Part shown: positions 56,514-64,000 of the stretch, piece by piece
Numbering within the stretch: the stretch's first letter is position 1
Layout of the letters: every line of letters begins with the position of its first letter
NCBI RefSeq assembly: GCF_011043775.1
Contig: NZ_JAAKXY010000001.1
Location: 768,966 to 832,965 of the forward strand
Reading direction: 5' to 3'
Origin: Natronolimnobius sp. AArcel1
Lineage (GTDB): Archaea; Halobacteriota; Halobacteria; Halobacteriales; Natrialbaceae
DNA length: 64,000 bases
Position numbers and translations under genes: made by a program
The notes under the pieces: generated by a model
Told to the model about the DNA's origin: nothing
What the model saw: only the letters and a program-made list of their open reading frames with translations
Databases searched by the model: none

Positions 56514-56777
56514 ATGGCCGGTCTCATCGAGACGATCAAATTTGCGGGCGTGCTCATCTTTGCACTCCCTGCTGCGCTTGCTGGCCTCGAGTTCCTGCTC
56601 GTTCGCGGGCAGACGTTCGTCGGGGTCGGATTACTTATCCTCGCGGCTGGACTCCTCGTGCTCCAGCGATATCTCACGACACCAGGTGATCTGCCGGGCG
56701 TTGCCGCAAAGCGCGCCGTCAGTTCGATCGTGGACAACCCAGAATCCGAAGAGGACGAACGCCGACCACGGGACTGA
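56514..56777 (+). CDS. conserved haloarchaeal membrane protein (DUF7533-like)
   Basis: 87 aa. Two hydrophobic helices (ETIKFAGVLIFALPAALAGLEFLLV and FVGVGLLILAAGLLVLQRYL) followed by a basic/polar tail (PGDLPGVAAKRAVSSIV, then acidic). ATG at 56514 gives a natural MAGLIETIKF N-terminus; the longer frame has Cys/Arg-rich extra residues. Divergent from riboflavin synthase with 111 bp between starts. Function unknown. Confidence 0.7.
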   Translation: MAGLIETIKFAGVLIFALPAALAGLEFLLVRGQTFVGVGLLILAAGLLVLQRYLTTPGDLPGVAAKRAVSSIVDNPESEEDERRPRD

Positions 56778-56858
56778 TTTTCCCGGTGTCACAGACGACA
56801 CCAAGTGACGAAACAGATCGGTGGTGGCTATTTGGTCGTCCGCGCTGTCGATATCTCG

Positions 56859-57938
56859 ATGGTCGACGGCGACTCCGTACTGCAGGACGCTCGAGAGCGA
56901 CTCGGAACGTCCGGACGGCGAATCGATCGGTCGGAACAGAATCGAATCAAACGCTGGATCTTGTTCGACGGGAACCGTGAACGGGTGGCCGTCGGACTGC
57001 TCGCGATCGTGTTCACCGGATTGCTCGTCCTTGGCGGTCTCTGGCCCATCGAGTATCAGGAACTGTTGAGCGAGACGACAATGGTCCAGACGGTGTTCAA
57101 CACGCTTTTGAGCGGGACGATCTTGCTGGTCTCGATCGTGGTTTCGATCGCCGCCGTCGGCATTTCTCAGGAACTAACCTCACTTGGTAATCAATCCGAG
57201 CGCGTCGAGACGACAATCGAGTTTCAGGGCCAAATCGAAGACCACGGACTCGTCGAAGTGAGTCCGGCGCGACCGGGACAGTTCACCGCGGTCGTCCTCC
57301 GATCGATCAAAGACCAGGCCGACGAGTTACAGCGACTCGACGGCAACGCAGACGCCGATCGGGAACCCGATTACCGGGAGGACGTCGACCGACTCCGTGC
57401 GGACATCCACGCCAACACAGAGGAAGTGTTGACAACTCTTTCACGCGTCCCGTATGGGTCGACGGACGAACTGCTCACCGGATTGAACTACGACTCCTCG
57501 TGGCAACTCTACCAGTCGCGACGCATCCTCACGAAGTACGACGAGCAACTTACCGACGACGAGCGAGCAGTCATCGCAGACATCATGGACACGCTGCGCA
57601 CGCTCATGGTCTGTCGCGAATACTTCAAAACCCTCTACTATAAACTCGAGCTCTCAGATCTCTCGACGACGCTATTGACGGTTTCGCTGCCGACGATTGT
57701 CTTCATCACGTACGTGCTGCTCGCACTCGACACCGGGCTCTTTCCGGATGTTTCTATCTTCGGCTACACGCCGCTGACCGTCTTCATCAGCCTCGCATAC
57801 ACCATTGCACTCACCCCGTACACCGTCCTCACCTCGTACGTATTCCGGGCAGCGACAGTGACCAAACTAACACCAGAAGAAGGTCCGTTCGTCCTCGATA
57901 CGGAACGAGAGACAGCCTATGACGACCCTGAACAGTGA
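56859..57938 (+). CDS. hypothetical membrane protein with soluble helical middle
   Basis: 359 aa. Two spans near the N-terminus (VAVGLLAIVFTGLLVLGGLWPI and TLLSGTILLVSIVVSIAAVGI), then a ~150-residue soluble helical region (ERVETTIEFQGQIEDHGLVEV, DRLRADIHANTEEVLTTLSRV), then two more spans (TTLLTVSLPTIVFITYVLLAL and LTVFISLAYTIALTPYTVL). A family of haloarchaeal membrane proteins with this layout is known to me only as uncharacterised. GTG 56805 would add 18 residues; ATG 56859 preferred because the segment before it is not helical or conserved-looking. Confidence 0.6.
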   Translation: MVDGDSVLQDARERLGTSGRRIDRSEQNRIKRWILFDGNRERVAVGLLAIVFTGLLVLGGLWPIEYQELLSETTMVQTVFNTLLSGTILLVSIVVSIAAVGISQELTSLGNQSERVETTIEFQGQIEDHGLVEVSPARPGQFTAVVLRSIKDQADELQRLDGNADADREPDYREDVDRLRADIHANTEEVLTTLSRVPYGSTDELLTGLNYDSSWQLYQSRRILTKYDEQLTDDERAVIADIMDTLRTLMVCREYFKTLYYKLELSDLSTTLLTVSLPTIVFITYVLLALDTGLFPDVSIFGYTPLTVFISLAYTIALTPYTVLTSYVFRAATVTKLTPEEGPFVLDTERETAYDDPEQ

Positions 57939-57949
57939 GTCGCATCAAT

Positions 57950-59080
57950 TCACTCCAGAAGCGCCGCCGGCTCGAGCGAGCGCGATGGTGCGCCAATCCA
58001 CGACACGCCCTCCTCCTCCTTGGCGAGCACGTCTGCAAGTCGAAGCCACTGTCCATCCGCAAGTTCAACAGCCGCCTCGAGGCAGACAAGTGACCCAGGT
58101 TCGATCGAATCGGCACCTGCACGCGGTCGCTCAGCAGGCTCGAGACCGATTCCTGCGACTCGTGTTTCGATCTCACCATCCTCACCAAACGCTCGAATTT
58201 CGGCCTCGAGGTCGGCTTCGACGGCTCGAATCGATTCGGGTCCGGCCGTGAGCATGGACTGACTCGAGCGAAATGCCTGCGTGAGCGCAACGTGGGCGCG
58301 GCGCTCGCGGCCACCATCGCTGTCGACAACGAACGTCCGGATAAGTCGACCGTAATAGCCCGCGGGGCCGCGTGGCTGGACAATGACTGTGAGTGGCTCA
58401 CCCGGTTCGAGTGCTTGGGTTGGTGTCTGTGCCTGTCCCTGTTTCACCGTCGAGTTCCCTGCGGGAAAGCCACCCGCAGACACGATTGCCTCGTCGATTG
58501 CAACGCGAAGTGACTGGGCAGTCACCGGCGTTCCATCCCGCTCGAGGCACCCATCGGTTACTGTCGCACCCGCAATGATAGCGGCTCCCCGTTGCAGTCC
58601 CTCGCGTGCGGCCACCTGTGCCGTCTCGATGGATGGCCGCTCACGAGCCGTTTTTACCGCCCGCGCCCGATCACACACGTCGCTCGAGGCCAGTGTCAAT
58701 CCCGCTGCCTCGAGATGTAACGCCGCGTCGTGGGGGATCGTCGCTGGCGTCAAAACTGTCCGCTCGCCGTATTGATCGACGAGTGCATCACCGAGTGCCG
58801 TCGCTGGATGTGCGCCATTGTCTCCGAAGACGGCCCACTCCGTGCCATCGTAGCCGAGTGCAACGACTTGGGTTTGGTCGTGTGTGGGGTGGTCCTCGAG
58901 TGCCGACAGACAGTACTGGACAACCGGCGTCTGAGCCTCCCCGACAGTGACGGCTGCACATGCGCCTCGGTCCTCGAGTGTCTCGTCAATGTGTGACTCG
59001 ATGTGGCGTCGGTGCGCATGGATCCGTTCAGTTCCCTCGTGGGAACCGCGCTCATAGTCCTCCATTGCCCCGTCAGTCAC
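57950..59080 (-). CDS. M24 (pita-bread) fold protein, probably inactive
   Basis: 376 aa. The fold is that of Xaa-Pro aminopeptidase/creatinase: an N-terminal domain (ALEDHPTHDQTQVVALGYDGTEWAVFGDNG), ARAVKTARERPSIETAQVAAREGLQRGAA, and the C-terminal pita-bread core. Active M24 enzymes have metal ligands D, D, H, E, E; here the D-containing strand reads IVQPRG, the second reads YYGRLIRTF and the GHG motif reads VAGIG, so at least three ligands are missing. It may bind peptides or serve as a scaffold. A GTG start overlaps the UvrD-like stop by 4 bp; ATG 59065 is the alternative. Confidence 0.78.
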   Translation of the reverse strand: MTDGAMEDYERGSHEGTERIHAHRRHIESHIDETLEDRGACAAVTVGEAQTPVVQYCLSALEDHPTHDQTQVVALGYDGTEWAVFGDNGAHPATALGDALVDQYGERTVLTPATIPHDAALHLEAAGLTLASSDVCDRARAVKTARERPSIETAQVAAREGLQRGAAIIAGATVTDGCLERDGTPVTAQSLRVAIDEAIVSAGGFPAGNSTVKQGQAQTPTQALEPGEPLTVIVQPRGPAGYYGRLIRTFVVDSDGGRERRAHVALTQAFRSSQSMLTAGPESIRAVEADLEAEIRAFGEDGEIETRVAGIGLEPAERPRAGADSIEPGSLVCLEAAVELADGQWLRLADVLAKEEEGVSWIGAPSRSLEPAALLE

Positions 59081-60963
59081 GGCGCTTCGGCTTCAATCTC
59101 GTCGCTTTCCTCATCGCTGCTCTCACTGGCATCGACGTACTGCTGGGCTTCTTCGACCAGGTCCTCGAGTGGCTCATCGGTGAGTTCGTTCTTTAACAAA
59201 ACATCGATTGGCAGCGTCGGTGCGCCATCAACGAGATTCTCGAGGAGGACAAGTCGTTCGCGGGCACGGGACATCCCGACGTAGAAGACACGTCGCTCGT
59301 TATCGGTGAGGACGGGAACGGGCGAAGTGGTTTTCGTGAACTCTTCGACACCGGGAACGTCCTCGGGGTCATCGACGGTTGCAACCATCTGTTCGACGAC
59401 CTTTTCGGTCAGGTCAGTGCCGACGATGACGTGGTCAGCTTCACGACCCTTTGCGGAGTGGATGGTGCCGACGCGGACGCGGTCGGTTTCCATGCCGCGG
59501 TACTCGCCGATTGCAAAGTACGAGCGAATGCTCTTTTTCTGGAAGTTCGTCACCTTACGGACCATATCCGACGCAGAGGCGCCATCGGGCATGAACGGCA
59601 CGTGGTCTTTGATGACACGTGACGGGATCATCAGTTCTTGAAGGTCCTCGATACCGGCTTCCTCTTGGCGCTCGTCGATTGTATCGAACAGTTCATCGCG
59701 CTCGTTCGTGCCAAACGCCGAGTCCTGCAACATATCGGCGAGGCGTCGTGCCTGGAGGCCAGTCACGTCATCGCCGTTATCGATTGCTTCGACCGCACGC
59801 ACGTATTGGGTCAGTCGATCAGTCCACATCCGCTGGTCGGTCAACGAACTGAATGGCACACCCTCAGTGATGAACTCATCGATGAACTGGAACATCTGGT
59901 AGCGTGCCCGGAACAACACCATCACCGAGCCGTCGCTCTCAACGAGCGTTCGGCGGACGTTGCGTACAACATCGAGCATCGAGGCGTTCGCTCGCGCTTC
60001 GACCGCACCGCCTTCCTTGCGCGGTTTGAGGTCTTTGTCCTGACGCTGGTCGATATGGCGAATCTCCTGATTGACCGCGTTCAACACGTTCGAGGGCAAT
60101 CGATAGGAGTTCGGGAGAATAATGTCATCGTCGACGTCCTCCTCGAGCAAGAGTGCGGGATCGGCACCCTGCCATGAATACACGACCTGGTCGTCGTCGC
60201 CGGCGATCAGCACCTGCTCGACGTGCGGTTTCCACTCTTCATAGACATCGTACTGCAGCGTCGTGATGTCCTGAAACTCGTCGATCACCAGGTAGTCGAC
60301 GCTTGGAATCAACGAGCGCTGTTTGACGCGCTCGAGCATGTCTGCAAAGCCAATCTTGCCCTGTTCGCCCTTGTAGGTGCGCCAGCCGCGAATCGCCTCG
60401 GGAACGTCGATCCGGTCGTCGTCGCTCGGCCAGGTTGGCGTGTACTTATTGCCTTCCTGGGCATTCGAGTCAATCTCTGGAGGAAGGCGAACCTCCTCTT
60501 CGTCCCACTGGAAAGGCACGTCGTACCAGTCCGAAACGTCACGGCTCGTTCGCTGGAGCCACTGACTGGTCGCGATAATCTTGTTTCCGATCGTCGTTGA
60601 CCGCGCCGTTCGGCGGCCAGCACCCGAGTACTCGTCTTCGAACTCGAGGCCGAAGTCCTCACAGAACTCCTCTTTTTCGGACTCGCCAATAACGTCGTTT
60701 CGAGAGAGATCCAACAGATCGTACGCTTTGGCGTGCATCGTACAGACGTTGCCCTGGAGTGCACGTGGACTCTCGTCGAGTCGCTCAGCCAGTCGTTCAC
60801 GAACCTCCTGTGCGGCCGCTCGCGTGTACGAGACGACGAGGATGTCCCGGAACGTCACGCCATCCTGCTCAAGAATTTCTTCGACGTGATCCAGAAGTGC
60901 GGTCGTCTTCCCGCTGCCCGGACCACCGAACAACCGGGTCACCTTCGTCTCCGTAGTAGCCAT
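59077..60963 (-). CDS. UvrD/Rep-type superfamily 1 DNA helicase
   Basis: 628 aa. SF1A motifs in order: GGPGSGKTTALL (Walker A, near 13), VSYTRAAAQEV (Ia), VIDEFQDITTLQYD (II), GDDDQVVYSWQGA (III), VMVLFRARYQM (IV), VGTIHSAKGREADHVIVG (V), VFYVGMSRARERLVL (VI). Translocates 3'-5' on single-stranded DNA. Together with the M24-like gene it forms a two-gene translationally coupled unit. Likely DNA repair or replication restart. The C-terminal ~30 residues are acidic/Ser-rich (ESSDEESDEIEAEAP). Confidence 0.93.
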   Translation of the reverse strand: MATTETKVTRLFGGPGSGKTTALLDHVEEILEQDGVTFRDILVVSYTRAAAQEVRERLAERLDESPRALQGNVCTMHAKAYDLLDLSRNDVIGESEKEEFCEDFGLEFEDEYSGAGRRTARSTTIGNKIIATSQWLQRTSRDVSDWYDVPFQWDEEEVRLPPEIDSNAQEGNKYTPTWPSDDDRIDVPEAIRGWRTYKGEQGKIGFADMLERVKQRSLIPSVDYLVIDEFQDITTLQYDVYEEWKPHVEQVLIAGDDDQVVYSWQGADPALLLEEDVDDDIILPNSYRLPSNVLNAVNQEIRHIDQRQDKDLKPRKEGGAVEARANASMLDVVRNVRRTLVESDGSVMVLFRARYQMFQFIDEFITEGVPFSSLTDQRMWTDRLTQYVRAVEAIDNGDDVTGLQARRLADMLQDSAFGTNERDELFDTIDERQEEAGIEDLQELMIPSRVIKDHVPFMPDGASASDMVRKVTNFQKKSIRSYFAIGEYRGMETDRVRVGTIHSAKGREADHVIVGTDLTEKVVEQMVATVDDPEDVPGVEEFTKTTSPVPVLTDNERRVFYVGMSRARERLVLLENLVDGAPTLPIDVLLKNELTDEPLEDLVEEAQQYVDASESSDEESDEIEAEAP

Positions 60964-61061
60964 TGTACCCATTCAAGAGCGCGACACTCTTAAGTGGCGT
61001 GGGTTCTTTCGAATGTAATTCCGAGAAGAAGCGACGAGAAATAAATATGACCATACACCAC

Positions 61062-61226
61062 TTACGAGGATGGGTTTCGCGGCGATCGCGCTCGCCGAAT
61101 CTCTGCCCCATCGCGGATTTTGTCTTGACAATCCGGGCACACACGTGGATTATCGACCCCACGCGGTGTAAACACGCGTGCGTAAGTGTCAGTTACGAAC
61201 GACCCACAGTTCTGGCATTCCGGCAT
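61062..61226 (-). CDS. DUF7563-type small zinc-finger protein
   Basis: 54 aa starting MPECQNCGSFVTDTYARVF; CQNC (residues 4-7) and CPDC (30-33) supply four cysteines. The sequence PRVCPDCQDKIRDGAEIRRARS agrees with a widely distributed haloarchaeal zinc-finger family as I recall it. Upstream, GTTGAGAAAC is present but no clear SD. Too short for routine callers. It lies 98 bp from the UvrD start, same strand; function unknown. Confidence 0.85.
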   Translation of the reverse strand: MPECQNCGSFVTDTYARVFTPRGVDNPRVCPDCQDKIRDGAEIRRARSPRNPSS

Positions 61227-61433
61227 AGTTTCTCAACAGATTTATCCGCAACCACACGCCATAATTGTATCGCCCATATGCAGTAGAATAATTAACCCCC
61301 ACCGAGGACTCTACCTCAGTGCAGTGACCGCATCGCTATTTGGTCTGTACCGTGGCTTCTAAAAACGCCGGAATGGCGCTGAGTGTGGCAATTTTATGCT
61401 ATTCGTGCGGAGAGGATACCGGTTGATCGAGTG

Positions 61434-61616
61434 CTAGTGTCTCGGATCCCACCCACAGACGGTACAGGTCGTTGCAGACTCATCATGAAGCCCGCCACAA
61501 TCTGGACACTGCTTTTTGTTATACTCTTGTTCCCATCCACTCTCCTCGACGGAGTGGCCGCGGTTGGTCAGGAACTGGTCAAAAACATCGTCGGCATCAG
61601 TGGGTGAGGATGCCAT
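61434..61616 (-). CDS. HVO_0416-family zinc-finger protein
   Basis: 60 aa. N-terminal helix DADDVFDQFLTNRGHSVEESGWEQEYN followed by the zinc knuckle CPDCGGLHDESATTCTVCGW (CxxC ... CxxC, residues 37-55). Small single-domain zinc fingers of this family occur throughout haloarchaea; some influence biofilm or swarming in Haloferax, but this one is untested. No neighbour on the same transcript. Confidence 0.85.
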   Translation of the reverse strand: MASSPTDADDVFDQFLTNRGHSVEESGWEQEYNKKQCPDCGGLHDESATTCTVCGWDPRH

Positions 61617-61791
61617 GAGCGTGACAATGACTTACACAGTATTAAGTTGTTGGGTTGGTACGAGAGGCTGCCTCATTCTTGTGCGTATGTAACACACTCG
61701 AGCGTGATTGTTCATGCGCCCTCTCAAATGGTCTATCGAGTCGATGGAACTGACCCGCGACTTTTTGCCACTCTCACCCCAACACCCGCCT

Positions 61792-62628
61792 ATGAGCGAT
61801 CTCCGCCTCAACGCAACCCAACTCGATCGCTACTCGAGACACGTCATCATGGACGAAATCGGCCCCGATGGACAACAGCGACTGCTCGAGGGCAGCGTCC
61901 TCGTCGTCGGTGCAGGTGGGCTTGGCTCACCAGCGATCCAGTACCTCGCCGCAGCGGGTGTCGGTCGCCTCGGCATCGTCGACGACGATACCGTCGAACG
62001 ATCGAATCTCCAGCGCCAGATTATCCACGCCGATGCCGACGTTGGCCGCCCAAAAGTCGAGAGCGCAGCCGACTATGTCGCCGCGCTCAACCCCGATATC
62101 GACGTCGAAACATACGACACACGGCTCTCTCCATCGAACGTCGCAGCACTCGTTGACGACTACGACATCGTCCTCGACGCAAGCGACAACTTCCCCACTC
62201 GCTACCTGCTTAACGACCACTGCGTTCTCACGAACACACCGCTTTCACACGGTGCAATCTACCGATTCGAAGGCCAGATTACGACCTTCTCGAACGCTCG
62301 TACCGGCGACTCGAGTCCACCATGCTATCGCTGTCTCTTCCCTGAAGCCCCCGAACCCGGTACGGTCGCAGACTGTGCCACAACCGGTGTCCTCGGCGTT
62401 CTCCCCGGGACTGTCGGTTGTATCCAGGCCACCGAAGTCATGAAATATCTTCTCGGAAACGGCGACCTCCTCGAGGGGCGACTGCTCATCTACGATGCAA
62501 TGGAAATGAGTTTTGAGCCAGTCGAAATCCGACACAACCCGGCCTGTCCAGTCTGTGGTGACGACCCCGAGATTACATCCGTCGAGGACGCAACCTACGA
62601 CGGAACCTGTTCACTTTCGGCCGACTAA
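61792..62628 (+). CDS. ubaA: E1-like SAMP-activating enzyme (ThiF/MoeB/UbaA)
   Basis: 278 aa. Nucleotide motif VVGAGGLGSPAIQYLAAAG near 40, DDDTVERSNLQRQI near 65 (Arg-finger/NTP site), catalytic cysteine in ADCATTGVLGVLPGTVG near 195, zinc pairs CYRC near 175 and CPVC near 252. In haloarchaea UbaA adenylates SAMP ubiquitin-like proteins for protein conjugation and for tRNA thiolation and MoCo biosynthesis. Start ATG 61792 precedes MSDLRLNATQLDRYSRH, the standard start of the family; the longer frame upstream is spurious. Confidence 0.95.
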   Translation: MSDLRLNATQLDRYSRHVIMDEIGPDGQQRLLEGSVLVVGAGGLGSPAIQYLAAAGVGRLGIVDDDTVERSNLQRQIIHADADVGRPKVESAADYVAALNPDIDVETYDTRLSPSNVAALVDDYDIVLDASDNFPTRYLLNDHCVLTNTPLSHGAIYRFEGQITTFSNARTGDSSPPCYRCLFPEAPEPGTVADCATTGVLGVLPGTVGCIQATEVMKYLLGNGDLLEGRLLIYDAMEMSFEPVEIRHNPACPVCGDDPEITSVEDATYDGTCSLSAD

Positions 62629-62665
62629 CACAGATCCTCAGTACTCGATCCGGGCGTTCCGTCTC

Positions 62666-63697
62666 TCACCCACAGCCGCGATACGTTCTGAGCCGTCCAC
62701 TCAACTTTCCCATGCCGATCACCGCCAGGCACGCAATAAATGCGATCGTCCCGAGTTTCCCGCCAGCCCCATCAAAGGCCGGCATCACCGCCAGATACAC
62801 CACTCCACAGACTCCGCCCGCAAGCCCAACGTGAACCGTGTCGAGACGTGCCAGACTCGACATTCCAACAAACGACGCACAGAACGCAACCGCCGCAAGC
62901 ATCGATCCAGTCGAACCCGAAAACACCAGCGGAAACGAAATGCCAGCGACGACACCAACCACTCCAGAGCCGACAACGGCCCCCAACCCAAGGCGAGTAC
63001 TCACAAGAACCGTTACTACGGCACCCACAACCGCAACCGGAACCACCCACGCAACGGCCTCCCACGCAGGCACGCCACCGTCACCGTACTCGAGACCCGT
63101 CAGCGCAATCATCGATACACACCCACACATCGCAATCGTCCCGAGCTTCCCGCCCACACCACCGAATACCTCGGTTGTCGCCACGAACACCCCTCCAGCG
63201 ATCATCCCCGCAAGAACGAGATACTCGAGTGACGGTACGACTGCTGGCGAAGCCATCCCAACAAACGACCCACAGTACACCTGGGCACCGACTTTCGGGA
63301 CCGCGAGACCAGCGCCGACGCCAACAACCGCAGACGCAAGCACCGGTCCAACTCCAACCGAGGCACTCAACACAAACGTGATCACTGCCCCGACGACGAC
63401 AGCACAGACCGTGATCAGATCCTGACGCGTGACCCACTCACTCGAGTGATCCGTCTCACTCAATCGCTCCCGTTCACTGACAACTGAAACCGATCCCACA
63501 ACGAGGAGCCCAATCCCTGCCCCAATCGTCCACCTCGAGGACGGTGACCCACTCCCAATTGCCACGGCGAGTAACACAGCAGGTGTTCCGAGCAAGGCAA
63601 TGAGACCTGCAAATTGAATCGGTTCGACTGAGTGGTTTCTCCCCGCCACGTTCACACCTGCAGTCACCAGAACGGACACGAGTACGTTTCGATTCAC
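62666..63697 (-). CDS. hypothetical polytopic membrane protein
   Basis: 343 aa with about ten Gly/Val/Ala-rich hydrophobic spans and two internal repeats: FVGMASPAVVPSLEYLVLAG...FGGVGGKLGTIAMCGCV and FVGMSSLARLDTVHVGLAG...FDGAGGKLGTIAFIACL. The repeated G-G-K-L-G-T-I-A and F-V-G-M motifs suggest a duplicated transport unit. Family not recognised. GTG at 63697 is used, since the longer frame upstream runs into the 5S rRNA gene. Confidence 0.65.
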   Translation of the reverse strand: MNRNVLVSVLVTAGVNVAGRNHSVEPIQFAGLIALLGTPAVLLAVAIGSGSPSSRWTIGAGIGLLVVGSVSVVSERERLSETDHSSEWVTRQDLITVCAVVVGAVITFVLSASVGVGPVLASAVVGVGAGLAVPKVGAQVYCGSFVGMASPAVVPSLEYLVLAGMIAGGVFVATTEVFGGVGGKLGTIAMCGCVSMIALTGLEYGDGGVPAWEAVAWVVPVAVVGAVVTVLVSTRLGLGAVVGSGVVGVVAGISFPLVFSGSTGSMLAAVAFCASFVGMSSLARLDTVHVGLAGGVCGVVYLAVMPAFDGAGGKLGTIAFIACLAVIGMGKLSGRLRTYRGCG

Positions 63698-63726
63698 TCG
63701 AAGTGTGAGCAGGAAGAAATACAAAA

Positions 63727-63760
63727 CGCTCCGCGAGCCAGCGCGATGGCTCACGAAGCG
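63727..63760 (-). terminator. hairpin terminator of the rRNA operon
   Basis: On the minus strand, CGCTTCGTGAGCCA pairs with TGGCTCGCGGAGCG around a TCGCGC loop and is followed by TTTTGTATTT. It lies 16 bp beyond the 3' end of 5S rRNA, ahead of the next same-strand gene. Confidence 0.75.
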
Positions 63761-63775
63761 AAATGTTGTATGAAT

Positions 63776-63895
63776 GGGGCGGCGAATCAACGTTCCCAGA
63801 GGGTCGCCCACTCCAGTAGTTGCCGATACGCAGGCGAGCTTATCTTCCGTGTTCGGGATGGGTACGGGAGGCACCTCGCCGCTCTGGCCGCCAAA
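63776..63895 (-). rRNA. rrf: 5S ribosomal RNA
   Basis: On the minus strand the sequence runs from TTTGGCGGCC through the invariant CCCGTACCCATCCCGAAC block and GGAAGATAAGC to the closing GATTCGCCGCC, about 120 nt. GGCGGC and GCCGCC ends pair to form helix I. This is the 3' gene of an rRNA operon transcribed right to left. No tRNA-Cys gene follows it here, although haloarchaeal operons often have one. End positions are within a few bases. Confidence 0.95.
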
Positions 63896-64000
63896 CGCCG
63901 ATCGACGGAATCGAACCGTCAGTACACCGGAAGACCTAGTCTTCCGAGCCTTGGACATCCGTCCAAGATACCGTAATCGGTGTCTCCAACCGTGTGTATG
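63896..64000 (-). other. 23S-5S rRNA intergenic spacer
   Basis: Upstream of 5S on the minus strand. Three consecutive small hairpins can form: TTGGACGGATGTCCAA, CGGAAGAC/GTCTTCCG and GACGG/CCGTC. The last is T-arm-like (GGTTCGATTCC) but no tRNA body exists. The 23S 3' end is either just outside the window or in its last few bases. Confidence 0.7.

Noticed and set aside
62513..63381. Thr/Pro/Arg/His-rich plus-strand frames
   Set aside because: Antisense to the hydrophobic membrane protein; composition is the mirror of its Gly/Val codons.
63904..63925. T-arm-like hairpin GACGG...CCGTC in the 23S-5S spacer read as a tRNA
   Set aside because: No acceptor, D or anticodon arms can be built around it.

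Overview
This window is haloarchaeal chromosomal DNA: high GC, strongly acidic predicted proteins, archaeal information-processing genes (thermosome, aRF1, ribosomal protein L40e, Trm1, Tsr3, Orc1/Cdc6, FAU-1, SAMP-activating E1) and many short CxxC zinc-finger proteins typical of the class. Gene content and the very frequent CTCGAG context suggest a member of Natrialbales (Natrinema/Haloterrigena-like), but genus is an inference. Genes are dense and mostly mono- or bicistronic. No CRISPR array and no tRNA gene were recognised.

Left part (1-24080): uvrA converges on a short S14-like gene that has lost two of its four zinc cysteines. It is followed by two flavoprotein oxidoreductases, a tandem pair of GNAT acetyltransferases, an RNB nuclease, an ABC-2 transporter pair, a TMEM175-like channel, a PUA protein, an MFS carrier, an SRAP DNA-protein crosslink enzyme, the thermosome, an ABC exporter, the divergent lrp/glnA pair, and a YihY/BrkB membrane protein. 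An 84-bp palindromic element lies just upstream of the TMEM175-like gene.

Mobile and replication part (24080-31420): an IS200/IS605-type element (tnpA-tnpB) abuts the 3' end of trm1. It carries a 57-nt two-hairpin palindromic unit three times, two of them in frame inside tnpB. Further right lies an orc1/cdc6 gene. The ~1.1 kb non-coding region beyond it holds nine copies of a TKCCGCTGTATAG box, eight direct and one inverted across an AT-rich stretch; this is the layout of a replication origin. The second copy of the 84-bp palindrome sits inside this origin.

Right part (31421-64000): housekeeping and small accessory genes. These include hisH, family-4 UDG, DUF99, MBL hydrolase, an MscS-like membrane protein, tsr3-L40e, DoxX, a frameshifted SpoIIM-like gene, an M14 deacylase-threonine synthase-Nudix-uridine kinase run, argS, minD/prf1 divergent pair, TraB-like protein, left-handed beta-helix acyltransferase, FAU-1 operon, PrsW protease, riboflavin synthase, a UvrD-type helicase coupled to a probably inactive M24 protein, and ubaA. 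The window ends in the tail of an rRNA operon on the minus strand (23S-5S spacer, 5S rRNA, hairpin terminator).
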